A stretch of 23,471 nt of DNA. Origin: JBGTHB01 sp041746415 (GTDB lineage Bacteria > Pseudomonadota > Gammaproteobacteria > Coxiellales > Coxiellaceae). The stretch is from contig JBGTHB010000030.1 of NCBI GenBank assembly GCA_041746415.1, positions 1-23,471 of the forward strand, in the 5' to 3' direction. Of the stretch, positions 1-8,431 are shown piece after piece. Position 1 is the stretch's first letter, and the number at the start of each line of letters is the position of its first letter. Under the pieces are notes generated by a model. It searched no databases and was not told where the DNA came from. It worked only from the letters and a program-made list of their open reading frames with translations. The translations under genes were made by a program, and so were the position numbers.

Positions 1-322
1 TATCTTTTAATGCGCTATCGAGTGATTGCATACCAGAGGCACAATTACGCTGCACTGTCCAACCCGGTTTGTTTTCGCCAATACCTAAGCGCAACCCAAT
101 TAAACGGCCTATATTGGCTTCGTTTTCACTTGGCATAACACAACCAACAATGGTTTCGTCCACTTGTGTTTTAGTAAATTTTTGTCGTGCTAATAATTCT
201 CTAGCGGCCCATACCGCTAAATCACTTGCTGAAAAAGCGCCGCGACCTTTTGCTTTTAAAAAAGGCGTGCGTAAACCATCAACTAGAAAAACCTTCGACT
301 TTTTCTGTGACTCTGCGTTCAT
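1..322 (-). CDS. Thiolase (acetyl-CoA acyltransferase), N-terminal part
   Basis: This is the first 107 codons of a thiolase; the rest lies beyond the window edge. The family cleaves 3-ketoacyl-CoA with CoA in the last step of beta-oxidation, or condenses acetyl-CoA in the reverse direction. Visible signs are the early DGLRTPF motif (about residues 15-21) and QRNCASGMQ, which holds the acyl-accepting cysteine C94. The ATG at 322 is preceded by AGAAGG at 331-336, eight bases away, which supports this start even though it lies 44 bases inside the end of fadE. The overlap and shared strand imply co-transcription with, and probably translational coupling to, fadE. Whether it is FadA-, FadI- or AtoB-like cannot be decided from this part. 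Confidence 0.9.
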   Translation of the reverse strand, partial: MNAESQKKSKVFLVDGLRTPFLKAKGRGAFSASDLAVWAARELLARQKFTKTQVDETIVGCVMPSENEANIGRLIGLRLGIGENKPGWTVQRNCASGMQSLDSALKD

Positions 323-2732
323 CTGTGTTTCCTTCTATAAAATTAAATGTGTCAACCATCAAAGCATCAAACCGTTGCGCCACAAAACGCTGCAATTTTT
401 CTGCTTCACTTGATGTTAATTTATTTTCAGCGGCCCACTGAGTAAAACGATCTTCTAAGATAGAGGGTGATAACGCATTGAGTGATTTATCCCATTTGAC
501 GCACTTTTGCCACAGCGGTTCAATCTCAAGCCAAGCTTGATAAGCCAACTCAATACGCCCAGTGGGTTCATTGATATTTGTTGCCATATAAATGGCTGGC
601 GTTAATCGACTCGCCAACTCGGCATCTTTATAGTACGCATCAATCAATGAATTGGTGCTTTCATAAGTCGGTTGGCGGTAACGTCGCCCCCATGGTAACA
701 CCATGCAACGCAACAACCCTGCACCGAAGCGTGAAGGGAAATTTTCCACTACTGTAAACAATGCAGTTTCACTTTGATGCAAACAATATTCAATACACCA
801 TTTGGCAAAAGGCCAATCAGAGCGTAATGCGCCTTTGTCTTTGTAAAACTTCATTACTGCGCTGGCTAAATACAAATGGCTTAATACATCACCTAAGCTG
901 GCGGATAAATTTTCTTTAAGTTTTAATTTCGCGCCTAAAATAGCTAAACTGCATTCGGTGACGAAAGTCAAAGCACTGCTTAATTTGTCCAACTCTTTTT
1001 GTGCGCTGCGCAATGATTTTATTTTTCTACTGCGAATACTAGCAGCACCAATAGTGGCTTTAATCGCATTGGCAAAAATAAATCCTAAATGTTTCCACAG
1101 CAGTCTATCGAATCCTTTCAGATCATTTTTTTCTGCCGTTATAATTTCATCTTGTAAATAAGGATGGCAGCGCACCACACCTTGACCAAAAATAATTAAA
1201 TTACGGGTTAAAATATTCGCGCCTTCCACTGTTATGCAAATGGGAATACCTTCATAAAGCGAATGCAAATAATTGCGGGGGCCATTTTGCACGCCACGAC
1301 CGGCATGAATGTCCATAGCATGATTCACTGCTTGTCGACCAATTTCAGTTACGTGGTATTTTGCAATTGCCGAAGCCAACGCTGGTTTGGCATTTTGATC
1401 CACCGCCAACGCATTAAATTGTCGTGTCGCTTCACATAAATAACTAAACCCAGCTAGACGTCCTAAATTATAACTTACGCCTTCAAAATCACTGATTGGC
1501 CTTTTAAACTGCCAGCGTAATTTTGCGTATGCTGCACTCATACGCAAACTCAATTGTGTAGCCGCTGTGGCTAACCCAGGTAATGAGATGCCACGCCCTA
1601 ATGACAAGCATTCCATTAGCATGCGCCACCCTTTGCCGCAATTTTCACGGCCGCCAATGACATTATCAATTGGAATAAATACGTTTTTGCCTTCGATTGG
1701 TCCATTCATAAACGCCAAATTCATTGGCGAATGGCGCTCACCGCGAGTAACACCAGGCAAATCAGCTGGCACCAAAGCGCAAGTAATTCCCACATAATCA
1801 CGATCACCAATCAAACGTTCAGGATCATATAATTGAAAAGCCAAACCAATTAAGGTGGCAATGGGGGCTAAGGTTATATAGCGTTTTTGAAAATTTAAGG
1901 TGATACCCAATACTTTTTCGCCATCTATTTCGCGATAGCCAATAATTCCACTGTCACTGATACGTGACGCATCACTTCCCGCATCATTGGAAGTTAGCGC
2001 AAAACAAGCCACTTCTTCGCCAACAGCTAATTTAGGAATGTATTTTTGTTTTTGCTCTTCTGTGCCGTAATAATGTAAAAATTCAGCCGGTCCCAATGAA
2101 TTCGGCACCATTATATTAATTGCCGCCGCAATGCACTTAGAAGCAACTTTACAAATCACAGCGGAATGCGCCAACGCTGAAAACCCTAGGCCACCGTGTT
2201 TCTTATCTAGCACTAAGCCCCAGAATTTATTTTTTTTCAAATAATCCCAGGCTGCCTCGGGCAAGTCATGCAACTCATGATTAATTTGCCAATCATCTAA
2301 CATGGCGCACAATGTTTCCACTTCATTGTCTAAAAAATGCTGTTCTGCTGCAGTCAATGTGGATTTTGGTAAATTATAAAGTTTCGACCAATCTGGCTCA
2401 CCGGTGAAGATTTGTTTTTCAAACCAGCTACCGCCAGCATATAAGGCTTCTTTTTCAGTAATCGATAATGGGGGTTGTTGACGCTTAAACCAATTCATTA
2501 ATGGTTGCGTGATGATGGTTCTTCTTAATGACGGCAAGCATTTAAAAAACAGCGCAATCAACCATGTCACCGCTAACAACGCAACTAATGGCGGCCACCA
2601 AATAAAATGCACGGCGCATAATGCTACGAATGAGAACAATAAAAAAACCATACTGTGAATACGATAGCGGATTAACGCCATCATTCCGCCAATAATAAGA
2701 AGCGATAAAAAAATTGTGAGCATGTTAAACAT
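279..2732 (-). CDS. fadE: Acyl-CoA dehydrogenase, FadE type
   Basis: Flavin-dependent acyl-CoA dehydrogenase that introduces the first double bond in fatty-acid beta-oxidation. At 817 residues it is close to the roughly 814 of E. coli FadE and much longer than ordinary 380-residue acyl-CoA dehydrogenases. Residues 1-63 hold two hydrophobic segments, as expected of the membrane-anchored FadE type. The central dehydrogenase region (about 130-520) shows CFALTSNDAGSDA (243-255) and the FadE-typical TVEGANILTR (501-510); about 520-817 is the extra FadE C-terminal domain. Its stop lies 44 bases inside the downstream thiolase gene, which makes a beta-oxidation operon. No strong ribosome site precedes ATG 2732; the ATG at 2723, three codons further in, is an alternative start. 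Confidence 0.95.
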   Translation of the reverse strand: MFNMLTIFLSLLIIGGMMALIRYRIHSMVFLLFSFVALCAVHFIWWPPLVALLAVTWLIALFFKCLPSLRRTIITQPLMNWFKRQQPPLSITEKEALYAGGSWFEKQIFTGEPDWSKLYNLPKSTLTAAEQHFLDNEVETLCAMLDDWQINHELHDLPEAAWDYLKKNKFWGLVLDKKHGGLGFSALAHSAVICKVASKCIAAAINIMVPNSLGPAEFLHYYGTEEQKQKYIPKLAVGEEVACFALTSNDAGSDASRISDSGIIGYREIDGEKVLGITLNFQKRYITLAPIATLIGLAFQLYDPERLIGDRDYVGITCALVPADLPGVTRGERHSPMNLAFMNGPIEGKNVFIPIDNVIGGRENCGKGWRMLMECLSLGRGISLPGLATAATQLSLRMSAAYAKLRWQFKRPISDFEGVSYNLGRLAGFSYLCEATRQFNALAVDQNAKPALASAIAKYHVTEIGRQAVNHAMDIHAGRGVQNGPRNYLHSLYEGIPICITVEGANILTRNLIIFGQGVVRCHPYLQDEIITAEKNDLKGFDRLLWKHLGFIFANAIKATIGAASIRSRKIKSLRSAQKELDKLSSALTFVTECSLAILGAKLKLKENLSASLGDVLSHLYLASAVMKFYKDKGALRSDWPFAKWCIEYCLHQSETALFTVVENFPSRFGAGLLRCMVLPWGRRYRQPTYESTNSLIDAYYKDAELASRLTPAIYMATNINEPTGRIELAYQAWLEIEPLWQKCVKWDKSLNALSPSILEDRFTQWAAENKLTSSEAEKLQRFVAQRFDALMVDTFNFIEGNTDERRVTEKVEGFSS

Positions 2733-2795
2733 TCCGTGTGATAAGACTATTTGTAACTTCCCAGCTTATGGATTGAAATCAGCAATAGACCAATC

Positions 2796-2914
2796 TTGAA
2801 CGTACAGGAGTTTTGCACTTCGTGCTGCAACTCCTTTCTTAATCTATTCTCTAACCCCTCAAAATGCTCAGGTACTAAGTGTACGTTGCGCTTTTTCGTC
2901 AATTTTACGTTCAA
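2796..2914. repeat. Candidate 119-bp intergenic element bounded by 9-bp inverted repeats
   Basis: The segment between fadE and the aminopeptidase gene is bounded by TTGAACGTA (2796-2804) and its exact reverse complement TACGTTCAA (2906-2914). Inside the left end is a hairpin at 2806-2835: outer arms AGGAGTT and AACTCCT, then an inner GCAC-TTC-GTGC stem. It is followed by TTTCTT on the plus strand, but no plus-strand gene ends nearby, so an ordinary terminator is unlikely. The layout recalls a MITE-like or REP-like intergenic repeat. No second copy was noticed in this window, so repeat status is inference. Confidence 0.35.
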
Positions 2915-2972
2915 CCTTGTCTCGTTCTTGCCAATTTGCAGCTCATCTTCATCAATAGCTGAGTAGTTACGT

Positions 2973-4340
2973 TTATTTTACAAAAGTATCCACAAGATAA
3001 TGAAAGAGCGCACGAAGTGCAAGCGCTTCACCACCTTTTGGTCTGCCAGGTTGTGTTTCCGGGTTCCAAGCGTAAGTGTCAATGTGCAACCAAGGTGTGT
3101 CTTTTTGCACAAAGTGTTCGAGAAACAACGCTGCGGTGATGGTTCCAGCATAACGATTAGCCGTGCTGTTCACCAAATCCGCTATCGAACTTTTTAAATA
3201 CTGATTATAACGTTGATGCAATGGCAGCAACCCTAATTCATCTTGATGTGTTTCACCGGCCGCAAGTAGGTGCGCAATTTGAGTTGAATCGTTTCCTAAT
3301 AGCACGGGCAAGTCAGGACCCAACGCAATACGTGCTGCTCCTGTTAACGTGGCCGCATCAATTAAAATTGCGGGTTTTTCTTCGCACGCATAAACAAGCG
3401 CATCCGCTAATACTAAACGCCCTTCCGCATCGGTGTTAGTCACTTCGACATGCAGCCCATTACGCATTTTGATGACATCACCTGGACGATAACTGTGTGA
3501 ACCCACATTGTTTTCCGCACATGCCAGCAGCACGCGCAATTGCAACGGTATTTTGTTTTGCATTATTAATTTTGCTAACCCTAAACACAACGCTGCTCCA
3601 CCCATGTCTTTTTTCATTAGTGCCATACCTGAGGGCGGCTTTATATCCAAGCCACCGGTATCAAAACAAATACCTTTGCCAACTAATGTAATTAACGGCG
3701 CATTTTTATCACCCCAACGTAACTCAATTAAGCATGGCGGACGACTACCGGCGCGACCCACGGTGTAAATTGCCTCAAAGCCTGCTTTTATTAATTTCTC
3801 ACCTTCAATAACCGCAATTTTGGCGTTATGTTCTTTAGCAAGCTGCTTAGCCACCGTAGCTAATTCAGGCGGCCCCATATCTTCACAAGGCGTATTAATT
3901 AAATCACGAACTAAAAAGTAACTATCACACCACGACTGAAATTCAGCAGCATTAAAACGCTCGTCCAAAATTAATGTGGCTTTTGTTGGTATGGATTTTT
4001 TGTAGCGCGTAAATTGATATTGATCCAGTGCCACCGCTAAGTGCGCACGCCATAATGCGTGCATACCAAACAACTGCAACTGATCCGCAATGCGGCAGTC
4101 GCAGCTAGGCAGATGCTTCACGGCTTTTGCCACACCCCAAAAATCTTGCTCATCTTCAATCGCCACCAACACCGCATGACAATCACCCGCAGGCGTGGGC
4201 AAAGTGATTACTTGACCCGCCTTAGCACAAAACCCCGAGGTGAGTAGCCATTGTTGATGAAATGTGGATTGTTGTGTCAACCAATGTTCATACTCAGCCC
4301 CAGCGACCACAGGAATTATTGAAGTGTTTTTATCAGCCAT
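2973..4340 (-). CDS. Leucyl aminopeptidase family protein (peptidase M17)
   Basis: Two-metal cytosolic aminopeptidase that removes N-terminal residues from peptides. The C-terminal M17 catalytic domain fills about residues 140-455. The whole active-site set of the bovine enzyme can be placed with a constant offset of 28: K222, D227, K234 and D245 in the GKGICFDTGG stretch and following, then D304, E306 and R308 in the family signature NTDAEGRL (302-309). The protein is shorter than E. coli PepA (503) because the N-terminal domain is reduced, which resembles the 450-460-residue subgroup of the family; for that reason no pepA symbol is given. It is transcribed alone on the minus strand with about 240 bases before fadE. 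All catalytic residues are present, so it is probably active. Confidence 0.93.
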   Translation of the reverse strand: MADKNTSIIPVVAGAEYEHWLTQQSTFHQQWLLTSGFCAKAGQVITLPTPAGDCHAVLVAIEDEQDFWGVAKAVKHLPSCDCRIADQLQLFGMHALWRAHLAVALDQYQFTRYKKSIPTKATLILDERFNAAEFQSWCDSYFLVRDLINTPCEDMGPPELATVAKQLAKEHNAKIAVIEGEKLIKAGFEAIYTVGRAGSRPPCLIELRWGDKNAPLITLVGKGICFDTGGLDIKPPSGMALMKKDMGGAALCLGLAKLIMQNKIPLQLRVLLACAENNVGSHSYRPGDVIKMRNGLHVEVTNTDAEGRLVLADALVYACEEKPAILIDAATLTGAARIALGPDLPVLLGNDSTQIAHLLAAGETHQDELGLLPLHQRYNQYLKSSIADLVNSTANRYAGTITAALFLEHFVQKDTPWLHIDTYAWNPETQPGRPKGGEALALRALFHYLVDTFVK

Positions 4341-4669
4341 TTTGCGCCTCTACTTTTAAAAATTAAGGCTATGTTAGCGCACAAGACTGAAGCGGAACAA
4401 GCAAGGAACAGTAATTCAATAAGTAAATACACCTTCAGACTTTGGATTATCGCGGAATAGGGCTGTTCACTACGCTATCCATATGTTTATCAAGGAAAAG
4501 AGTTCAAGTGCGAAACGACCTGGGTTACTTTATAATAAGTCAATAATTCAGAATTTTCGTCCTGGATTTTTTTACGCATAATAAAAAGCCCCCATGAGTT
4601 ACCTTCTGTCTAGGTGTCGTTACAACTAGAATGACAGATTATTCTAAGGGAGATATTTTTGTTTCGGTT
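4341..4669. other. 329-base intergenic region with no supported gene
   Basis: It separates the aminopeptidase gene from the 154-residue hypothetical gene. Two 29-codon reading frames occur (4372-4461 plus, 4490-4579 minus), but neither has a ribosome site or a recognisable product. The only clear structure is the hairpin at 4606-4637, listed separately. No tRNA or other RNA gene was recognised. Confidence 0.5.
4606..4637. other. Stem-loop in intergenic DNA
   Basis: CTGT pairs with ACAG (one side bulged), CTAG with CTAG, and TGT with ACA around a CGTT loop. It lies about 33 bases beyond the stop of the minus-strand gene at 4670. No T-run follows on the minus strand, so it is not a typical intrinsic terminator; it could still stabilise a 3' end. 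Confidence 0.35.
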
Positions 4670-5134
4670 TTAGGGTGACGCATTCTTAGCTTCACGGACT
4701 GCACTGTCTGTTTCTACATCTGAACTTGCATTAACTTCAGATTTTTGATTTCTAAGTTTTGCTATATAACTTTCAAACACATCAGTACCCAGTGATACGG
4801 CAAAATCGAAAGTCATATCTTTTACATTTGTTTTGTTGACTACACTGGTTATGTATTCAGTGGCCATGTTTGCTAGCTCTGGATTCGATTTAAATACCGC
4901 AACATAATGATCCAATCGTTGCTGTCCCTTAAGTTCCTTGTTGGGGCGTTCTTCCTCAGTCATAAGCTCGCCAAGAATAGAAGAGAAATATTGTATATAC
5001 GCGCCACCCTTGAAGAACCAATGTTCGGTACTCGCTCTAACCGCATAGGCCTGTAGATTTTCTTCTGTGACATAGCCAGCATGCACTAACGCTACTAGTT
5101 TAGTACAACCGGAAGGCTTGTGATTTCCTCTCAT
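4670..5134 (-). CDS. Hypothetical protein, 154 residues
   Basis: I do not recognise a family. It looks soluble and mostly helical, with no signal peptide or membrane segment. The N-terminal part contains SGCTKLVALVHAGYVT, followed by charged amphipathic stretches. The last 25 residues (about 130-154) are rich in Ser, Asn, Glu, Asp and Ala and look disordered, a common though unspecific trait of type IV secretion substrates. The ATG at 5134 has a weak AGAG about eight bases upstream. A perfect YTTAAK-N5-YTTAAK site lies 60 bases upstream (5195-5211). It is a single gene, divergent from the permease. A link to secretion or PmrA is inference only. Confidence 0.7.
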   Translation of the reverse strand: MRGNHKPSGCTKLVALVHAGYVTEENLQAYAVRASTEHWFFKGGAYIQYFSSILGELMTEEERPNKELKGQQRLDHYVAVFKSNPELANMATEYITSVVNKTNVKDMTFDFAVSLGTDVFESYIAKLRNQKSEVNASSDVETDSAVREAKNASP

Positions 5135-5194
5135 CTGTTTTCTCTTTTTGGTTGGTTAAATAAATATAAGACTGATAAATAGTAATCAATCCGT

Positions 5195-5211
5195 ATTAAA
5201 TTAAAATTAAA
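5195..5211 (-). promoter_or_regulatory. PmrA-box-like site
   Basis: Read on the minus strand the site is TTTAAT, five bases, TTTAAT, which matches the enterobacterial PmrA consensus YTTAAK-N5-YTTAAK at all twelve constrained positions. A possible -10 TACTAT follows at 5184-5179. It lies 60 bases before the ATG of the 154-residue gene. The surroundings are AT-rich, so chance is a real alternative. Confidence 0.35.
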
Positions 5212-5270
5212 GCATGGGTTAAACATTGCGCAACCGTTGCAGCCGCTTATTTTGATGCGGACTGAACATA

Positions 5271-5299
5271 TTGCAGCCACATTGAGTTCTCTATACAAT
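5271..5299 (+). promoter_or_regulatory. Candidate sigma-70 promoter of the permease gene
   Basis: TTGCAG (5271-5276) and TACAAT (5294-5299) are separated by 17 bases and lie just upstream of the permease start at 5325. The -10 is five of six to consensus; the -35 matches only its TTG. Confidence 0.35.
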
Positions 5300-5324
5300 C
5301 GCCCTTCGTTAACTTGGAGTATCC

Positions 5325-6983
5325 ATGTCACAACTCAATTCTTATAAACGCCGTATCGGTCCACTTGGTCTCACTTTTTCCGCAATTAGCGCCATGATTG
5401 GTTCCGGTTGGTTGTTCAGTTCTCTTTATGTTGGCGAAATTGCCGGGCCGGCTTCCATTATTGCTTGGGTTTTAGGCGGCGCATTAGTTTTTATAATTGC
5501 TCTTACTTATGCCGAAATATCGAGCATGGTACCGGTTTCGGGTGGGAGTACGCGCTTTCCGCAACTGACACACGGTACGTTCGTCAGTTTATTTTTTGGC
5601 TGGATCACCTGGTTCAACTTAATGACCGCACCTGCTATCGAAACCCAAGCCATGTTGCAATATGCCAGTGACTATTGGCCAACACTGCTCAACGCCGATG
5701 CGTATTCTGGCATCAATAGCTTAAGCCACTCGGGTTACTTTGTGGCGTTTCTCACCATGCTGACTTTTAGCATTATTAATATTTATTCAATCAAACTAAT
5801 AACGCGCATCAATAATTACTTAACCTTTTTCAAAATTACGATCGCGATTATGACAACCATTGTGTTGGTGGGCGTGGCTTTCCATGCGCATAATTTTCAT
5901 AATGCCACCACCGGGGGCTTTGCGCCGCACGGTATTAAAGGCATCTTTGTCGCCATCGCCACCGGCGGTATTTTGTTTGCTTTTAATGGTTTTAAACAAG
6001 TAGTGGAATTAGCCGGTGAAGCAAAAAACCCAAAACGCACAGTATTAATCGCTATTACTGCTAGCTTAATTGGGGTTCTATTAATTTATCTCGCATTGCA
6101 AATTGCCTTTATTGGCGCCCTACCTAAAAGCGCGCTAACGCACGGCTGGAGTCATTTACAATTTCATGGTGATGCCGGTCCATTAGTCGGCATTTTACTG
6201 AATCATAATATTAGGTGGATGGCAGCACTGCTATCCATTAACGCGATCATAGCAACAAGCGCTGCTGGTTTGGTGTTTAGCACCAGTGCAGCACGCACCC
6301 TGTATGGTTTGAGTGCAAATCGCCAATTGCCTAAATTTCTCCAAGAAGTGACTAAGCGTGGCATTCCAGCCAAAGCAGTGGCAGTTAATTTTCTGATTGG
6401 TATGACTTTCTTTTTGCCTTTTCATGGCTGGTATGCCATGGCTGAATTCATGTCCTCCATCATAGCGCTTTCTTATTTAACTGGACCGGTGTGTGCGCTT
6501 AGTTTGCGTTACCAATTGCCAAATAAGCCCCGTATTTTTCGCTTGCCCATGATAAAACTATGGTGCTTTTTAGGGTTTTATATTTGCACTCTTATTGTTT
6601 ATTGGACGGGTTGGGAAGTGGTATCGAAACTTGGGCTGTGTCTTTTTGTGTCATTTATACTCTTTGTTATTTATCGTGTTTTTTCTGATCGCCCACGTGG
6701 TGTGGACATGAGTTGGCTATCGGCCACCTGGATGTGGCCCTATTTAGTTGGGCTTAATATTATTTCCTACTTAGGCTCATACGGCGGCGGTCATGGTATT
6801 ATTCCATTTGGTTGGGATTTTGTGTTATTGGCTTTACTAAGCGCACTGTGTCTTTACTTAGCCATACACTTTCGCAATAACGACCACCATGTTAAAGACA
6901 CCTTGGTGCGTCTGGAAGAAGAAGCCGAAACCGGCATACCGATGGCGATTCCAGATGACGCGCCCGATTTTGCAACTAAGTAA
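5325..6983 (+). CDS. APC-family amino-acid permease
   Basis: Inner-membrane secondary transporter of the amino acid-polyamine-organocation superfamily, about twelve hydrophobic helices in 552 residues. The first helix carries the unwound substrate-site motif GSGW (about 27-30) after PLGLTFSAISAMI. The stretch FAFNGFKQVVELAGEAKNP (about 217-235) is a second family hallmark, at helix 6 and the loop after it. The tail after the last helix is acidic and cytoplasmic. GGAG at 5316-5319, five bases before ATG 5325, fixes the start. It stands alone between the divergent 154-residue gene and the convergent SDR gene, so context does not reveal the substrate. Amino acid or amine import with protons is the family expectation. 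Confidence 0.92.
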   Translation: MSQLNSYKRRIGPLGLTFSAISAMIGSGWLFSSLYVGEIAGPASIIAWVLGGALVFIIALTYAEISSMVPVSGGSTRFPQLTHGTFVSLFFGWITWFNLMTAPAIETQAMLQYASDYWPTLLNADAYSGINSLSHSGYFVAFLTMLTFSIINIYSIKLITRINNYLTFFKITIAIMTTIVLVGVAFHAHNFHNATTGGFAPHGIKGIFVAIATGGILFAFNGFKQVVELAGEAKNPKRTVLIAITASLIGVLLIYLALQIAFIGALPKSALTHGWSHLQFHGDAGPLVGILLNHNIRWMAALLSINAIIATSAAGLVFSTSAARTLYGLSANRQLPKFLQEVTKRGIPAKAVAVNFLIGMTFFLPFHGWYAMAEFMSSIIALSYLTGPVCALSLRYQLPNKPRIFRLPMIKLWCFLGFYICTLIVYWTGWEVVSKLGLCLFVSFILFVIYRVFSDRPRGVDMSWLSATWMWPYLVGLNIISYLGSYGGGHGIIPFGWDFVLLALLSALCLYLAIHFRNNDHHVKDTLVRLEEEAETGIPMAIPDDAPDFATK

Positions 6984-7007
6984 AATTGTGGTTTTTTAAA
7001 TAGGCTT

Positions 7008-7871
7008 TTAGCCCGCAATCGTATTACCACCTAAAATAGGCAACACATGCCCACTGATATAACCTGAGTCCGCATTAGAAGCTAAAAAAACATAAGCGGG
7101 TGCAATTTCTTCAGGTTGTGCGGGACGACCAATTAACGTACTTTCACCAAAGTGCTTAATAGCATCACCACGCTCTGCGGGATTTAATGGCGTCCATACC
7201 GGCCCCGGTGCAACGCAGTTAACGCGAATCTTGCGCTCCATGAGTTGCTGAGCCAACGATTTAGTAAAAGCGTGAATTGCGCCTTTAGTAGCCGAATAAT
7301 CTAATAAGCCTGGGCTTCCTTCTAGTCCTGTGATCGAACCGGTATTGATAATGCAATCCTCTTCCTTTAAATGAGGAATCAATGCTTTCACTATATAAAA
7401 ATAACCATCTATATTAACCTTAAACGTTTTATGCCATTGATCGAGATCCAACATTTCAATTTTTTTAACGTGATTTTGAAATGCCGCATTGTTCACTACG
7501 ATATTAATTTTATTAAATTTTTCAATAACACGCTTAGCCACTGCTTCACAAAAAGAATAATCAGCCACATTACCGGCTAGCAACAACACTTCTCTACCCA
7601 GTGCTTTAATTTCACTAGCAATAACATTGGCATCTTTTTCTTCTTCGGGTAAGTAGGTAAGCGCAATATCCGCACCTTCTCGCGCAAACAACAATGCCAC
7701 AGCGCGTCCAATACCAGAATCACCACCCGTAATAAGCGCCACTTTGTTGGTTAGTTTATCCGCTACTTTATACTTTTTTGCTTTGTATTGTGGTTTTACG
7801 CACATCTCACTTTCAATGCCAGGCGGTTCAATTGGTTCAGGTTTAAACGGGGGTTCGGGTTTGTGTGTCAT
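7008..7871 (-). CDS. SDR-family oxidoreductase, YghA/GsiB-like
   Basis: NAD(P)-dependent short-chain dehydrogenase/reductase of 287 residues. The Rossmann motif TGGDSGIG lies at 48-55, NNAA at 127-130, and the catalytic tetrad is N153, S179, Y192 and K196 (YSATK). The proline-rich N-terminal extension of about 40 residues before the Rossmann fold is typical of the extended group that includes E. coli YghA and Bacillus stress-associated homologues; the substrate is probably an aldehyde or alcohol but is not known here. A strong GAGGAGGAG directly upstream fixes ATG 7871. It follows chaB by 13 bases on the same strand, so the two are probably co-transcribed. The 3' end faces the permease gene only 24 bases away. 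Confidence 0.93.
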   Translation of the reverse strand: MTHKPEPPFKPEPIEPPGIESEMCVKPQYKAKKYKVADKLTNKVALITGGDSGIGRAVALLFAREGADIALTYLPEEEKDANVIASEIKALGREVLLLAGNVADYSFCEAVAKRVIEKFNKINIVVNNAAFQNHVKKIEMLDLDQWHKTFKVNIDGYFYIVKALIPHLKEEDCIINTGSITGLEGSPGLLDYSATKGAIHAFTKSLAQQLMERKIRVNCVAPGPVWTPLNPAERGDAIKHFGESTLIGRPAQPEEIAPAYVFLASNADSGYISGHVLPILGGNTIAG

Positions 7872-7884
7872 GTCTCCTCCTCGC

Positions 7885-8112
7885 TTATTTTTTTACCCAA
7901 TTGCCTGATTCGTTTTTAGTGTACCTTTGCTCAACAGCTGACCACGCCACTTTATGTGCGGTTTCTTCTTGGCTGCTATCATCCTTTCTTTTGGACTGAT
8001 CTTGGTATTGTTGCCACGCACTATTAAACGCTTCTTTATAAATTTCTTGAGCGTGTTTGGGTAAATTATTAGTCACGTTTTTGGGCAAATCACTTAAGGA
8101 TTGATATGGCAT
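7885..8112 (-). CDS. chaB: ChaB-family protein
   Basis: Small cytosolic protein of 75 residues matching the ChaB family along its length: the opening MPYQSLSDLPKNV, then LPKHAQEIYKEAFNSAW (about 17-33), then EETAHKVAWSAVEQRY (about 49-64). ChaB was named in E. coli beside the cation antiporter ChaA, but its molecular role is unsettled. Here no ChaA is nearby; it is paired instead with an SDR oxidoreductase 13 bases downstream. AGGAGG four bases before ATG 8112 is a strong ribosome site. Upstream, CTATAAAGT (8214-8206, minus) resembles the -10 of a stationary-phase sigma-S promoter, which would suit a stress unit; that is weak evidence. Confidence 0.92.
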   Translation of the reverse strand: MPYQSLSDLPKNVTNNLPKHAQEIYKEAFNSAWQQYQDQSKRKDDSSQEETAHKVAWSAVEQRYTKNESGNWVKK

Positions 8113-8431
8113 ATTTCCTCCTGGGTGTATTTTTAATTAATCACTTTTTAAGAAAACGGTAACAAAAAATAAAACTTGGTGCAAATTAGCTTAATCATTA
8201 GATTTACTTTATAGCGGTGTCCATTACGGTTGCCTTGATTATCATGCCAAGTGATCTTCCCACTAAATTAAATTTTAGCTGCCATCAACACCCATAGCGT
8301 GAATACCCTGCTAATGCAAGACTAGCTATTATGCTGATTTCCATCTCTGGGCTGACAGGTCTTCCGAAAAACCAAGTAATTCTCCTTCCCCGCTTTATAT
8401 CCCTCTCAAACTGCTTTAGAATGCCCAGCCT
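8113..8431. other. 319-base divergent intergenic region (chaB / miaB)
   Basis: It should hold promoters for the minus-strand chaB unit and for miaB. A sigma-S-like CTATAAAGT lies at 8206-8214 on the minus strand. On the plus side, TAGAAT (8417-8422) is a possible -10 only about ten bases before the miaB ATG, with no good -35. A reading frame crossing the miaB start on the minus strand (8285-8467) looks like a shadow. No RNA gene was recognised. Confidence 0.45.

Noticed and set aside
2759..2963. Long open frame without ATG after the aminopeptidase stop on the minus strand
   Set aside because: No good start codon or ribosome site and no recognisable product; the segment is better explained by inverted-repeat structure.
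4490..4579. 29-codon minus-strand frame starting MRKKIQDENS
   Set aside because: No ribosome site; composition is not distinctive; too short to support.
5131..5331. 66-codon minus-strand frame in the divergent region before the permease
   Set aside because: It overlaps both gene starts, has no ribosome site or family pattern, and covers the likely promoters.
7001..7014. GGCT-TTT-AGCC mini-hairpin between the permease and SDR genes as a bidirectional terminator
   Set aside because: Only four base pairs and the adjoining T-runs are interrupted; too weak to call.
8137..8152. ATTAAT-N5-TTTAAG, near match to the PmrA pattern on the plus strand between chaB and miaB
   Set aside because: One constrained base differs, it is about 280 bases from miaB, and it lies in very AT-rich DNA. 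It also shows that near matches arise by chance here, which weakens the other PmrA claims.
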